Positions 1-7,157 of a stretch of 12,938 nucleotides of DNA are shown here, piece after piece. The position numbers were made by a program, and so were the translations under genes. Position 1 is the stretch's first letter; each line of letters begins with the position of its first letter. The notes beneath the pieces are model-generated. The model searched no databases. It was not told the DNA's origin and worked only from the letters and a program-made list of their open reading frames with translations. This stretch comes from JASFUX01 sp050050115 (GTDB taxonomy: Bacteria > Pseudomonadota > Alphaproteobacteria > Caulobacterales > Maricaulaceae): assembly GCA_050050115.1 (NCBI GenBank), contig JASFUX010000083.1, positions 1 through 12,938 on the forward strand, read 5' to 3'.

Positions 1-83
1 CACGGCGCGCCGTCAGGAAAAGCCAGGGCCGGCGCGCCGACGAGAGCCGCCAGCGCGCCCGCCAAGGGGACAAGCCTACTCAG
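1..83 (-). CDS. N-terminus of a probable secreted protein (partial, start uncertain)
   Basis: Read leftwards on the minus strand, this frame is open to the window edge and encodes a classic signal peptide: a short arginine-containing n-region, a hydrophobic core rich in Ala, Leu and Val, and a likely cleavage site after APALA, followed by FPDGAP. No ATG or GTG lies in frame. The candidate starts are CTG at 83-81, which has GAGGA eight bases upstream and overlaps the stop codon of the beta-propeller gene, and TTG at 65-63, which has no obvious ribosome-binding site. With the CTG start the n-region reads (M)SRLVPL. The tight overlap suggests translational coupling with the upstream propeller gene. 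Too little is present to name the protein. Confidence 0.35.
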   Translation of the reverse strand, partial: MSRLVPLAGALAALVGAPALAFPDGAP

Positions 84-1140
84 AGGCCTGATCCTCGCCC
101 ATGTCGTGCTCTTCGATCTGGGCGTAGCCGATGTAACCGGCGTCGGCGCCGAACCACACCCGGCCCGTCGGCGCGTGGTAGTGCATGTGACGCACGGTGC
201 GGGAGTCGAGTTCCTGAGCCGCGACGATCTCCCGCGTCGCCGTGTCGACGCCGATGAACTGGGCCGGCTCGACGCCGCCGGCGACCGTCCAGAAGACGCC
301 CGAGTTGTCGATCGCCGTGCCGTAAGGCTGTGCGCGGCGCTCGCCTTCGATCAGCTCGATGTCGGCGTGCTCGCCCGCCGCCGGGTCATAAATGCCGACG
401 TAGCCTTCGGCGAAGTCCGCGTACCAGATCGAACCGTCGGGCGCGATTTCGAGGCGGCGCGGGCGGGCGCCCTCGCGCGGCAGTTCGATCTCGGTCAGCT
501 CCATGGTTTCGGGATCGACGTGCGCAAGCTTGTTCGTGCCGAGCAGCACCACCCACACCGTTCCGTCTTCGGCCATCTTGATCCCATAGGGCCGCGAGCG
601 CTCGGTCGGCACGTCGATCAGCTCGACTGAACCGTCCTCGACAGTCAGCTTGCCGACCATGTTGCCGCCTTGAACGGTGAACCAGATGTCGCCCGCCTCG
701 TCGAACACCATCGTGTGCGGGTCGCGCGCGGCTTCGTCCGGCATCGGATAGTGGGTGATCTCGCCGGTTGCCGGATCGTAGCGCCCGATGTCGCCGACGA
801 GGTTGCCGGTATACCAAACCTGACCGCCCTCGGAGACGATGGTGTTGTGCGGTCCGGCTTCGTCCGGCAGGTCGACCCGGGTAATCTCCCCCGTCGACAC
901 GTCGATGTGTCCGAGATAATGCCCGCGCTGGCCGACGAACCAGATCGAGTCCGCACTCGCGGCGAAGGGATCGCGCGGGCGGGTGTTCTCGTAGGGAATG
1001 TCCCATTTCTCGAACGCGACCTCGCGCAACATTTCGCTGTCATCCTGGGCGAAGGCGCTCACAGCGGTCAGCGCAGCGCCGACGGTGATCGCGGCGCCGA
1101 TCGCGACCCGGCTGCGGAAAATCTTGGTCTCAAGCTTCAT
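76..1140 (-). CDS. Secreted seven-bladed beta-propeller protein, virginiamycin B lyase-like (Vgb/SMP-30 superfamily fold)
   Basis: 354 residues. The start at 1140 is chosen over a longer open frame to 1290 because AGGGAGGAG lies eight bases upstream and because it begins a proper signal peptide (KIFRSR n-region, hydrophobic core, AFA/QD cleavage near residue 31). The mature protein shows seven blades, each built around a WF/WY/WV strand and an xGxxDPxTGE-type turn: IWFVGQ (66-71), VWYTGN (108-113), IWFTVQ (152-157), VWVVLL (195-200), IWYADF (238-243), FWTVAG (283-288) and VWFGAD (328-333). This pattern is typical of the streptogramin B lyase-like family. Family members elsewhere are mostly periplasmic proteins of unknown role, and only a few are true streptogramin lyases. 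The positions that open the blades read GPHNT, DPHTM, RPYGI, RPRRL and QPYGT, so lyase activity is doubtful. It is probably periplasmic, and it is followed immediately by another secreted protein that overlaps its stop codon. Confidence 0.8.
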   Translation of the reverse strand: MKLETKIFRSRVAIGAAITVGAALTAVSAFAQDDSEMLREVAFEKWDIPYENTRPRDPFAASADSIWFVGQRGHYLGHIDVSTGEITRVDLPDEAGPHNTIVSEGGQVWYTGNLVGDIGRYDPATGEITHYPMPDEAARDPHTMVFDEAGDIWFTVQGGNMVGKLTVEDGSVELIDVPTERSRPYGIKMAEDGTVWVVLLGTNKLAHVDPETMELTEIELPREGARPRRLEIAPDGSIWYADFAEGYVGIYDPAAGEHADIELIEGERRAQPYGTAIDNSGVFWTVAGGVEPAQFIGVDTATREIVAAQELDSRTVRHMHYHAPTGRVWFGADAGYIGYAQIEEHDMGEDQASE

Positions 1141-1148
1141 GGTCCCAG

Positions 1149-1157
1149 CTCCTCCCT
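1149..1157 (-). promoter_or_regulatory. Ribosome-binding site fixing the start of the Vgb-like gene
   Basis: AGGGAGGAG on the minus strand, eight bases before the ATG at 1140. It decides against the upstream ATG at 1290, which would put 50 charged residues before the signal peptide. A perfect small stem (CGCTTT, loop of three, AAAGCG at 1177-1191) lies just upstream in the probable leader, with no known role. Confidence 0.7.
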
Positions 1158-1286
1158 TAAAGAGTTGCGTCTCGCTCGCTTTCGCAAAGCGCCCCGATCG
1201 GGAGACTGGCATTTCGAAGATGTCGGCGTCATGGCGAACCGACCAACGCGGATTGCGATCACGCCGATGTGAACGCGGCGAAATGG

Positions 1287-2759
1287 TCAATCCTTGAACG
1301 CCTTGAACGCCGCGAGCGCGCGTTCGCGCGCGCCCGCATGCTCGACGATCGGTTCGGGGTAGGTCTCACCCAGGCGCACGCCGGCGTCGGCAAGCGCCTC
1401 TTTCGGCGCTTGCCATGGCGCATGGATATGCTTGGCGTCGAGCGCCGCAAGCTCGGGAACCCAAGCGCGGACGTAATCGCCGTCCGGGTCGAACTTCTCC
1501 GACTGCTTGATCGGATTGAAGATGCGGAAGAACGGCGCGGCGTCGGCGCCGCAACCCGCGACCCACTGCCAGCTCGTCGGATTGGTCGCCGCATCCGCGT
1601 CGACCAGCGTGTCCCAAAACCAGCGCTCGCCCGCGCGCCAATCGATCAGCAGATGCTTGATCAGGAACGAGGCGGTGACCATGCGCACGCGGTTGTGCAT
1701 CCAGCCGGTGCGCCAAAGCTCCCGCATTCCCGCATCGACCATCGGATAGCCGGTCCGCCCCTTGCTCCACGCTTCGAAAGCATCGTCGTCTTCACGCCAG
1801 GGGAACGCGTCGAACTCAGGCTTCCAGTTCTTCTCCGTCAGATCGTCCGTATAGAACAAAAGCGACTTGGCGAACTCGCGCCAGCCCAGCTCGGCGAGGA
1901 ACTTTTCGATGTCGCTCGACAACTCGCCGCCGCTCGCGGCGTGCGCCGCGGCCCAGACCTGGCTCGGCGAGATCTCGCCCCATCTCAAGTGCGGGGAAAG
2001 GCGCGACGTCGTTTCTCCGGCCGGCCGGTCGCGCGCGTCCTTGTAGCCGCTAATCGTTTCGTCGAGGAAACGATCAAGCCGATCGCGCGCGCCGTCAGAC
2101 CCGGGCGTCCAAGAATCTGAGAACTCGGCAGCCCAGTTCGGACGCGTCGGCGTCAGCGCCCAGTCGCTTAAGTCGTCGCTTTCAATCTCGCCGTCCGCCG
2201 CCGCGATCCTGGACGGCGCGGCGATCGGGTCTTCCGGTTCGCCCGCCTGGCGGCAGGCGCGCCAGAACGGGGTGAACACCTTGTAGGGTTCGCCCGCGCC
2301 GGTCTGGATCTCCCACGGCTCGAAAAGAAGGTTCGCCTTGAAGCTTTGCGCGTCGACGCCGGCGTCCTTGAGCGAGGACTTGATCGCCGTGTCGACGGCG
2401 ACTTCGGCCGGCGCATAGCGACGGTTCCAGAAGACCTGCTTGGCGCCCGTTTCCGCTGCGAGCTGAGGGATGAGCGTTTCGGGATCTCCGCGACGCAGGA
2501 TCAATCGGCCGCCCAGGCGCGCGATGTCGGCGCCTAGCGCGGTGAGAGACTGGTGCAGCCACCATCGCGCCGCGCCGCCGAGTGGTCGCAGGGCCTTCGT
2601 TTCTTCAAACACGTAGACGCAGACCGTCGGCCCGTCCGCAGCAACCGCCGCCGCGAGAGCCGGGTTGTCGGCGATCCGGAGATCGTCGCGGAACCAGACG
2701 AGATTGGCCGACGCCCTCAGGTACGTGCTTGATATCCGCCAAGCCGAGTGAAGGTCCAA
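1287..2759 (-). CDS. phrB: Class I deoxyribodipyrimidine (CPD) photolyase / cryptochrome family
   Basis: 490 residues from the most upstream usable codon, near the family's usual 450-500. It repairs UV-induced cyclobutane pyrimidine dimers using light and FADH-, with an antenna chromophore bound by the N-terminal domain. The N-terminal alpha/beta domain opens with LVWFRDDLRIADNPAL (20-35). The FAD-binding domain contains RWGEISPSQVW (259-269), GWREFAKSLLF (292-302), KGRTGYPMVDAGMREL (333-348), GWMHNRVRMVTASFLIK (352-368), the DWRAGERWFWD segment (373-383), and the SWQWVAGCGADAAPFFRIFNP run (396-416). Tryptophans sit where the electron-transfer chain is expected (for example W374 and W397/W399). 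The start is a problem: an in-frame TGA lies directly before the TTG at 2759, and the only other candidate before LVWFR is CTG at 2720, which would give a more family-like N-terminus. Neither has a convincing ribosome-binding site. The gene follows a terminator, so it needs its own promoter in the short gap or inside this 5' end. Confidence 0.95.
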   Translation of the reverse strand: MDLHSAWRISSTYLRASANLVWFRDDLRIADNPALAAAVAADGPTVCVYVFEETKALRPLGGAARWWLHQSLTALGADIARLGGRLILRRGDPETLIPQLAAETGAKQVFWNRRYAPAEVAVDTAIKSSLKDAGVDAQSFKANLLFEPWEIQTGAGEPYKVFTPFWRACRQAGEPEDPIAAPSRIAAADGEIESDDLSDWALTPTRPNWAAEFSDSWTPGSDGARDRLDRFLDETISGYKDARDRPAGETTSRLSPHLRWGEISPSQVWAAAHAASGGELSSDIEKFLAELGWREFAKSLLFYTDDLTEKNWKPEFDAFPWREDDDAFEAWSKGRTGYPMVDAGMRELWRTGWMHNRVRMVTASFLIKHLLIDWRAGERWFWDTLVDADAATNPTSWQWVAGCGADAAPFFRIFNPIKQSEKFDPDGDYVRAWVPELAALDAKHIHAPWQAPKEALADAGVRLGETYPEPIVEHAGARERALAAFKAFKD

Positions 2760-2780
2760 TCACGCAGAAGAGCGCGCATG

Positions 2781-2811
2781 AAAAAACGGGCGGAGGCGAC
2801 GCCCCCGCCCG
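2781..2811 (-). terminator. Rho-independent terminator of the lipoprotein hydrolase gene
   Basis: On the minus strand an 11-base-pair GC-rich stem with one G-U wobble (CGGGCGGGGGC against GCCTCCGCCCG, loop GTC) is followed directly by six T residues at 2786-2781. It begins 24 bases after the hydrolase stop codon. The plus-strand reading has only a loose T run after the stem, so the main direction is minus. It separates the hydrolase transcript from the photolyase. Confidence 0.85.
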
Positions 2812-2835
2812 CTTCATTTTTCAGCAGCGAAGCGC

Positions 2836-3912
2836 TTAGCGCGCCGCCATCATCATGCGGACGATCTCTTCAGTGATCTCCGGCTCGAGGCCTTCGGTGT
2901 GGCCTTTGTCGAGGCGCACCACGTCGGCGACGATCCGGCCGTCGTCGCAGTTCGGATAGTCGTAGATCAGCGCCGTGCCCGGCCGTGGATCGAGACCCCA
3001 GACCGGATTGCGGTTGGCTTGCTCGCGGCCGTCGTAGACGTAGCCGGCGGTCGTATCGACGATCTCGCGCGGGTTCGCTTGAACGTCGCAGCCGAGCTGC
3101 GCCGCCCACGGCGACGCGTTCGGCAGGCCGGCGTCGGTCAGCTCGTGCTCGCCGGTCTCGTAGATGAACGAGAACTCGGCGGTCTCGGGCAGGAACTCGG
3201 CGCAGGCGGCGAGGCCGACGCACTCCCCTTCGGCCGCGGGCGGCCGTTCGGGGCGCGGCGGCGGTCCTCCGGCGACCGAACCGCGCGGGATCCCTGCGCG
3301 CACGTCGGCGCGGCGCGAGCCCAGCCGGCCGCCCGACAGGCTCACCCAGCCGTCGATCCGCGTGTAGAAGAACGGGTCGTCGTTGATCAGGCGGTTCGAG
3401 GTCTGTCCGCCGAACGAGTGCCCGGCGAGCCAGAAGGCGTCGATGGCGACGTCGTTGGCGGCCAGCTCAGCCTCGACCATCTCAACGATGTTGCGCAGGT
3501 GCTGATCGTCGGGGTCAGCGCGCCAGCCGCGGCTCGTCCCGCTCGGCGTCGCGACCACCAGGCGATACTCTTCCTTGTAGTCCATGATCGGGAAGTAGTG
3601 CCGCTGCCAGTTGGCGATCGAGCCGCCGCCGTGGAGGTTGAGCACGAAGGTAACGGCCTCGCCCGGCCGCAGGTCGCACGGATAGTCGAGGTAGAACTCG
3701 CGATAGGTCGCCGGATCCGCCGCGTTGCCGGGGTTGCCGATCAACTCGTCCGGACAGCCGGCCTCGGGGCAATGCAGCGGCGGCGGGCTGGTGCATTCGA
3801 CGCCGGCAAGCTGAACCGGCTCGCCCCCGCCCATCGTCGAGGCGCAGCCGATCAGCGCGCCCAGGGCGACGCTCGTCGCCGCGAATTTCTTCAGGCCTTC
3901 AGTGCGGATCAT
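2836..3912 (-). CDS. Alpha/beta-hydrolase lipoprotein, PHB depolymerase/LpqC-like esterase
   Basis: 358 residues. The N-terminus is a lipoprotein signal: basic n-region (RTEGLKK), hydrophobic stretch and lipobox LIGC, with the lipidated cysteine at 23. Ala at +2 suggests the outer membrane. The hydrolase core shows an oxyanion-type LNLHGGGS (92-98), a nucleophile elbow GHSFGG with Ser166, and a late histidine in DKGHTEGLEP (His338). The layout resembles secreted polyhydroxybutyrate depolymerase/feruloyl-esterase-like enzymes; the substrate cannot be told. Eight further cysteines (40, 48, 53, 79, 231, 237, 275, 322) suggest disulfides outside the cytoplasm. A proline-rich stretch (PPPRPERPP, about 217-225) forms a linker or surface insert. 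The ATG at 3912 is preceded by GGGGAGGGG. The gene lies 124 bases downstream of another serine hydrolase on the same strand and ends at a strong terminator. Confidence 0.85.
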   Translation of the reverse strand: MIRTEGLKKFAATSVALGALIGCASTMGGGEPVQLAGVECTSPPPLHCPEAGCPDELIGNPGNAADPATYREFYLDYPCDLRPGEAVTFVLNLHGGGSIANWQRHYFPIMDYKEEYRLVVATPSGTSRGWRADPDDQHLRNIVEMVEAELAANDVAIDAFWLAGHSFGGQTSNRLINDDPFFYTRIDGWVSLSGGRLGSRRADVRAGIPRGSVAGGPPPRPERPPAAEGECVGLAACAEFLPETAEFSFIYETGEHELTDAGLPNASPWAAQLGCDVQANPREIVDTTAGYVYDGREQANRNPVWGLDPRPGTALIYDYPNCDDGRIVADVVRLDKGHTEGLEPEITEEIVRMMMAAR

Positions 3913-4036
3913 GCCGCCCCTCCCCTCGTTTCAACGGTGTGGTCTATGCGCCCCGTCTTTTTGGCGCTTATCGGCGCTAGTTAACTGAATGACCCGCCTG
4001 CACGCAACCTCGTCAGCGCCTTTCAAAAAGCCCGCA

Positions 4037-5731
4037 TCAGACGTGCGTCGCCTGCCCGGCGACGATGTACCAGGTGACGAACAGCCCGCAGATGAGCGCG
4101 CCCGACAGCGGCCCGTTGGTGCGCCGCCAGGTGAACACCGCGATCAGCCCGACGATCGCCAGGACTGCGACGAATTGCATCGCCACGATCGAGAATAGCG
4201 CGTCGGCGAAGCTCGGCACGGCGCCGGTCGCGAACAGCCAGATGTAGATCCCTGCAACCATGACCAGGAAGCCGCCCGCCGTCGCGACGAAGCCGGTCGC
4301 ATACTGAGCCAGTCCGCCGGCGCCTATTAGCGACAAGGTCGCGTGGAGCGCGCGCTGGGAGATGTAAAAGAACGCCGTAAACGGAACAAGATAAGCGAGG
4401 AACGCCGCGAGGTGATTGGGTCCCAGCGGCTTCAAGGCGACGACCCAGAAGCGCATGTCCGCCTTGAACGCGACGTCGAGCACGATGACGGCCAGATAGA
4501 GCATCCCGACCGAAAGAACCGCCGCGACGAGCTTCTTCAGCAACCCGCCTTCGTTGCCCCGGCGGAATGCGATCGCGGCGAAGATGATCGCAATGAGCCC
4601 GTTGCCGAGCGCCCAGGTCAGGATCTGGTTGGTGATGTTCTGCGGAAACAGCTCGAGCCCGGTGAAGCGCGCGCCCCAGGCGACGAGCGGGAAGTAGGTC
4701 GCCGCCGGTATCGTCGCGGCGACCGCGAGGGATATCCACCAGATGAGCGAAGCGCGCGCCTGCGCGCCGTCGCCCGGCAAGGCGACGGATGAGAACCACG
4801 GCAGCGCGATCAGCAGGTCGAAGGTGCCCAAGACCACGAGAACGCCGCCGAGGAGCGCGATCAGCGTGCCGATCTCCTTCCAGTACCAGATCTGATCGTC
4901 GGCGGCGGTCGCAGCGACGTCGCCGTCGCGCAGCGTCATGTTCATCCACGCGACGGCGTCGCCGATCGCTTCGGTGGAGAGGTGATCGCCCGGGTGCGTG
5001 GTCAGCGGCGTCGTCAGCCGCCGCCCGGTCCCCTCGTCGATCGAACCATAGACCTCGCCTTCGACGACCGGCGCGTCGGTCCCGAACAGCGCCTTGAGCT
5101 TGTCGCTGTTCTCGACGTCGGCGGCTTCCGTCACGCCCCACATCAGCGGCGCAAACTCGTCGTACTCGGAGAAGATGACGGCGGTGTTGCGCGGGAACTC
5201 GGTCGTGCCCGGCGCGGCGAAGGGCGCGCCGACGGAGGAGCCGGCCAGAACCAGAGAACGGTATCCATCGGGATCGGAGCTGGCGGCGGCGAGCACGGTC
5301 CAGCCGCCCATCGAATGGCCTTCAAGGCCGATGCGGTCGGTGTCGACCTGGGGCAGGCTGCGCAGATAGGCAAGACCCGCCGGTCCGCCGAAACCGGCGC
5401 CGGGCTCGATAGCGACGCCGTCGGAAAAGCCGTGGCCGACCTGGTCCATGGCGAGCACGACGTAGCCGCGCCGGGCGAACTCGATCGCAAAGCCGCTCTG
5501 GGTCTCGCGCGAGTTGATGTAGCCGTGCACGGCGAGAATGCCCGGCGCGGGGGTCTCGGCGGTCGCATTGGCCGGGGTGTAGAGCAGGCCTGAAAGCTCG
5601 CGACCCTCGTCGAGCGGAAAGCGCACGTCCTCGATCGTCACGCCGCCCGAGGTCTGGATCGCATGCGCAAGATAGCCGCCGCCGAGCACAAGCGCCCAGC
5701 CGACGACCAGCAGCAGCCAGTTCGTCTTCAA
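4037..5731 (-). CDS. Membrane-anchored alpha/beta hydrolase fused to a C-terminal polytopic membrane domain
   Basis: 564 residues. One N-terminal membrane helix (about 5-22) is followed by an alpha/beta-hydrolase domain (about 32-265). This has an HGYINSRE oxyanion region (69-76), MDQVGHGFSDG (95-105), a nucleophile elbow GHSMGG with Ser140, a probable acid Asp191 in SEYDEFAP, and a probable His250 in THPGDH. The rest (about 286-561) is a membrane domain with roughly eight hydrophobic segments: about 287-309, 329-350, 367-389, 400-422, 441-458, 481-504, 510-534 and 541-560. With a positively charged N-terminus, the hydrolase domain probably faces the periplasm. The start is TTG at 5731, supported by GGGGGAGGG six bases upstream; no ATG precedes the domain. 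The substrate is unknown: esterase, lipase or peptidase-like activity are all possible. The membrane half is not one I recognise. Confidence 0.8.
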   Translation of the reverse strand: MKTNWLLLVVGWALVLGGGYLAHAIQTSGGVTIEDVRFPLDEGRELSGLLYTPANATAETPAPGILAVHGYINSRETQSGFAIEFARRGYVVLAMDQVGHGFSDGVAIEPGAGFGGPAGLAYLRSLPQVDTDRIGLEGHSMGGWTVLAAASSDPDGYRSLVLAGSSVGAPFAAPGTTEFPRNTAVIFSEYDEFAPLMWGVTEAADVENSDKLKALFGTDAPVVEGEVYGSIDEGTGRRLTTPLTTHPGDHLSTEAIGDAVAWMNMTLRDGDVAATAADDQIWYWKEIGTLIALLGGVLVVLGTFDLLIALPWFSSVALPGDGAQARASLIWWISLAVAATIPAATYFPLVAWGARFTGLELFPQNITNQILTWALGNGLIAIIFAAIAFRRGNEGGLLKKLVAAVLSVGMLYLAVIVLDVAFKADMRFWVVALKPLGPNHLAAFLAYLVPFTAFFYISQRALHATLSLIGAGGLAQYATGFVATAGGFLVMVAGIYIWLFATGAVPSFADALFSIVAMQFVAVLAIVGLIAVFTWRRTNGPLSGALICGLFVTWYIVAGQATHV

Positions 5732-5944
5732 GAGGTTCCCTCCCCCAAATGTCGCGCGCGAGCGTTCTGCGCCGCCCGTCGGCGTGTCCCGGCATCAATC
5801 ATCGCGGTTCGGAGGAACTTGTCGAGTCCTGCGCGGCGGCGCGCGGCGGGCGATCTCGGTTTCGCGCTCACCGCTTGGCGTTCCTGGCGTTCAACAAAAC
5901 GCGATGTGCGCCCCGCCGGCGCCGGCTCTTCGCCAGCGTTGGTC
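5732..5944. other. Intergenic region between the FAD oxidoreductase and the membrane hydrolase
   Basis: 213 bases holding the hydrolase ribosome-binding site. I see no gene, no terminator with a T run and no convincing promoter boxes. A direct repeat of the type GGCGTTC (two copies about eight bases apart, near 5878-5894) is the only local structure and may be chance. Confidence 0.4.
5738..5746 (-). promoter_or_regulatory. Strong ribosome-binding site supporting a TTG start
   Basis: GGGGGAGGG on the minus strand, six bases before the TTG at 5731. The match to the anti-Shine-Dalgarno sequence compensates for the weak initiator and fixes the start of the membrane hydrolase. Confidence 0.7.
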
Positions 5945-7054
5945 CTAGCCCTCTAGCCGCCGCGCGACCTCCTCGCCGACCGCCAAAGAGGCGGTGAGGC
6001 CCGGGCTCTCGATGCCGAACATCGCGACGAGCCCTTCAAGGCCGTGCGTTTCCGGCCCGTCGATGCGGTAATCGGGCTGCGGCTCGCCGGGACCGTGCAG
6101 CTTGGGGCGAATGCCGGCGTAGTCGGGCACGAGCGCGCCGTCGGGCAGATCGGGCCAGAACCGCCGGATCGTCTCGTAGAAGCTGTCCGCGCGGCCCGGA
6201 TCGACCGTGTAGTCGAGCTCGTCGACGAACTGCAGATCCGGGCCGAACCGCGCCTGACCGCCGAGATCGCGGCGATAGTGCGTGCCCAGAGCGCCCGGGA
6301 TCGGCAGCGGATAGATCAGCCGCGCGAACGGCGCCTTGCCGTTCAAGGCGAAGTAGACGCCCTTGCCGTAGTGGAGCGGCGGGATCTTTGCCTGCGGATA
6401 GCCGAGGATCTCCGCGGCCAGCGCCTGGGCGTCGAGGCTGGCGGCGATCACCAGGCGCGCCGTCGTGATCGTCGTTTCTTCGGCCCCGCCAGCACGCACC
6501 GAGAAGCCGCCGCCGGTCAGCGGCTCGGCGCTCAGAAAAGGCGTTGACGGAACGATCGCGCCGCCTGCGTCCTCGATCCGGCCTTGCAGCGCGAGCATGT
6601 AGCCGTGGCTGTCCAGGAGCCCGCTCGTCGGCGAGTTGAGCGCGGCGGCGGCCTTGAGCCCCGGCTCGAGCGAGCGCGCTTGAGCCCCCGTCAGCGTTTC
6701 GATCTCTTCGACGTCATTGACCTTCGCTTGGGCGAGGATGGCTTCGAGCGCCGGGATCTCGGCCTCTTCGGCGGCGACCACCAGCTTGCCGCAGCGCGCG
6801 TGCGGCACATGGTGCGCTTCAAGGAACGCATAGAGCCGCCGACGCCCCTCGACGCACAGCCGCGCTTTGAGCGAGCTGGTCGGATAGTAGAGCCCGGCGT
6901 GGATCACCTCGGAGTTCCGCGACGACACGCCCTGGCCGATCACCGGCTCGGCTTCGAGGACGATCGGCGCGAGCCCCCTCTGCGCGAGGGCGAAGCCGGT
7001 CGCCAGCCCTACGGCCCCCGCGCCGACAATCACGGCCTCCGCATCAAATCCCAT
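5945..7054 (-). CDS. FAD-dependent oxidoreductase, L-2-hydroxyglutarate dehydrogenase/oxidase-like (DAO family)
   Basis: 369 residues from ATG 7054. An alternative ATG at 7072 adds six residues, but GGAAGAG lies just upstream of 7054 and homologous proteins usually begin a few residues before the FAD motif. The N-terminus carries a Rossmann dinucleotide fold, AVIVGAGAVGLATGFALA (about 7-24, GxGxxG), followed by an acidic residue at the end of the second strand (VLEAEP). SSRNSEVIHAGLYYP (about 44-58) and, near the C-terminus, DYAGIRPKL and FGIESPGLTASLAVG are hallmarks of the LhgO/L2HGDH branch of the DAO superfamily. The expected reaction is oxidation of a 2-hydroxy acid, in the known family L-2-hydroxyglutarate to 2-oxoglutarate, with electrons passed to oxygen or quinone. 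Substrate assignment is by motif only. It is transcribed divergently from glpK across a shared control region, which hints at joint control with glycerol metabolism, but no direct link is shown. Confidence 0.85.
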   Translation of the reverse strand: MGFDAEAVIVGAGAVGLATGFALAQRGLAPIVLEAEPVIGQGVSSRNSEVIHAGLYYPTSSLKARLCVEGRRRLYAFLEAHHVPHARCGKLVVAAEEAEIPALEAILAQAKVNDVEEIETLTGAQARSLEPGLKAAAALNSPTSGLLDSHGYMLALQGRIEDAGGAIVPSTPFLSAEPLTGGGFSVRAGGAEETTITTARLVIAASLDAQALAAEILGYPQAKIPPLHYGKGVYFALNGKAPFARLIYPLPIPGALGTHYRRDLGGQARFGPDLQFVDELDYTVDPGRADSFYETIRRFWPDLPDGALVPDYAGIRPKLHGPGEPQPDYRIDGPETHGLEGLVAMFGIESPGLTASLAVGEEVARRLEG

Positions 7055-7101
7055 CAGCTCTTCCGCCAGCATCCGGCCGCGTCCCAGCGGCGGGATCGGG
7101 T

Positions 7102-7127
7102 TTGAACAAGTTCAGCGAGCGGTTCAA
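7102..7127. promoter_or_regulatory. Possible operator between the FAD oxidoreductase gene and glpK
   Basis: In the short divergent gap a perfect dyad TGAAC-AA-GTTCA (7103-7114) is followed seven bases later by GGTTCAAGC (7121-7129), so TTGAAC and GTTCAA also form an outer inverted pair (7102-7107 and 7122-7127). Such spacing of repeated half-sites is typical of a regulator binding between two divergent promoters. The cognate factor is unknown; no regulator gene for it lies in the window. Confidence 0.35.
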
Positions 7128-7144
7128 GCTGCGCCGCCAAAGAT

Positions 7145-7150
7145 GGGAGG
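7145..7150 (+). promoter_or_regulatory. Ribosome-binding site deciding the glpK start
   Basis: GGGAGG lies seven bases before the ATG at 7158. Two further in-frame ATGs at 7143 and 7152 overlap or crowd this site and are therefore unlikely starts. Confidence 0.7.
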
Positions 7151-7157
7151 GATGACG

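Noticed and set aside
76..1140. Streptogramin resistance gene (vgb)
   Set aside because: The fold matches, but the protein is exported and the expected catalytic positions look changed, so a resistance name is not justified.
3959..3980. GGCGCT-TATC-GGCGCT as a terminator
   Set aside because: It is a direct repeat; only a four-base GCGC pairing is possible, too weak to call a terminator after the membrane hydrolase.
2899..3984. 361-codon open frame on the plus strand
   Set aside because: It is antisense to the lipoprotein hydrolase, whose lipobox, GHSFGG motif, ribosome-binding site and terminator all support the minus strand.
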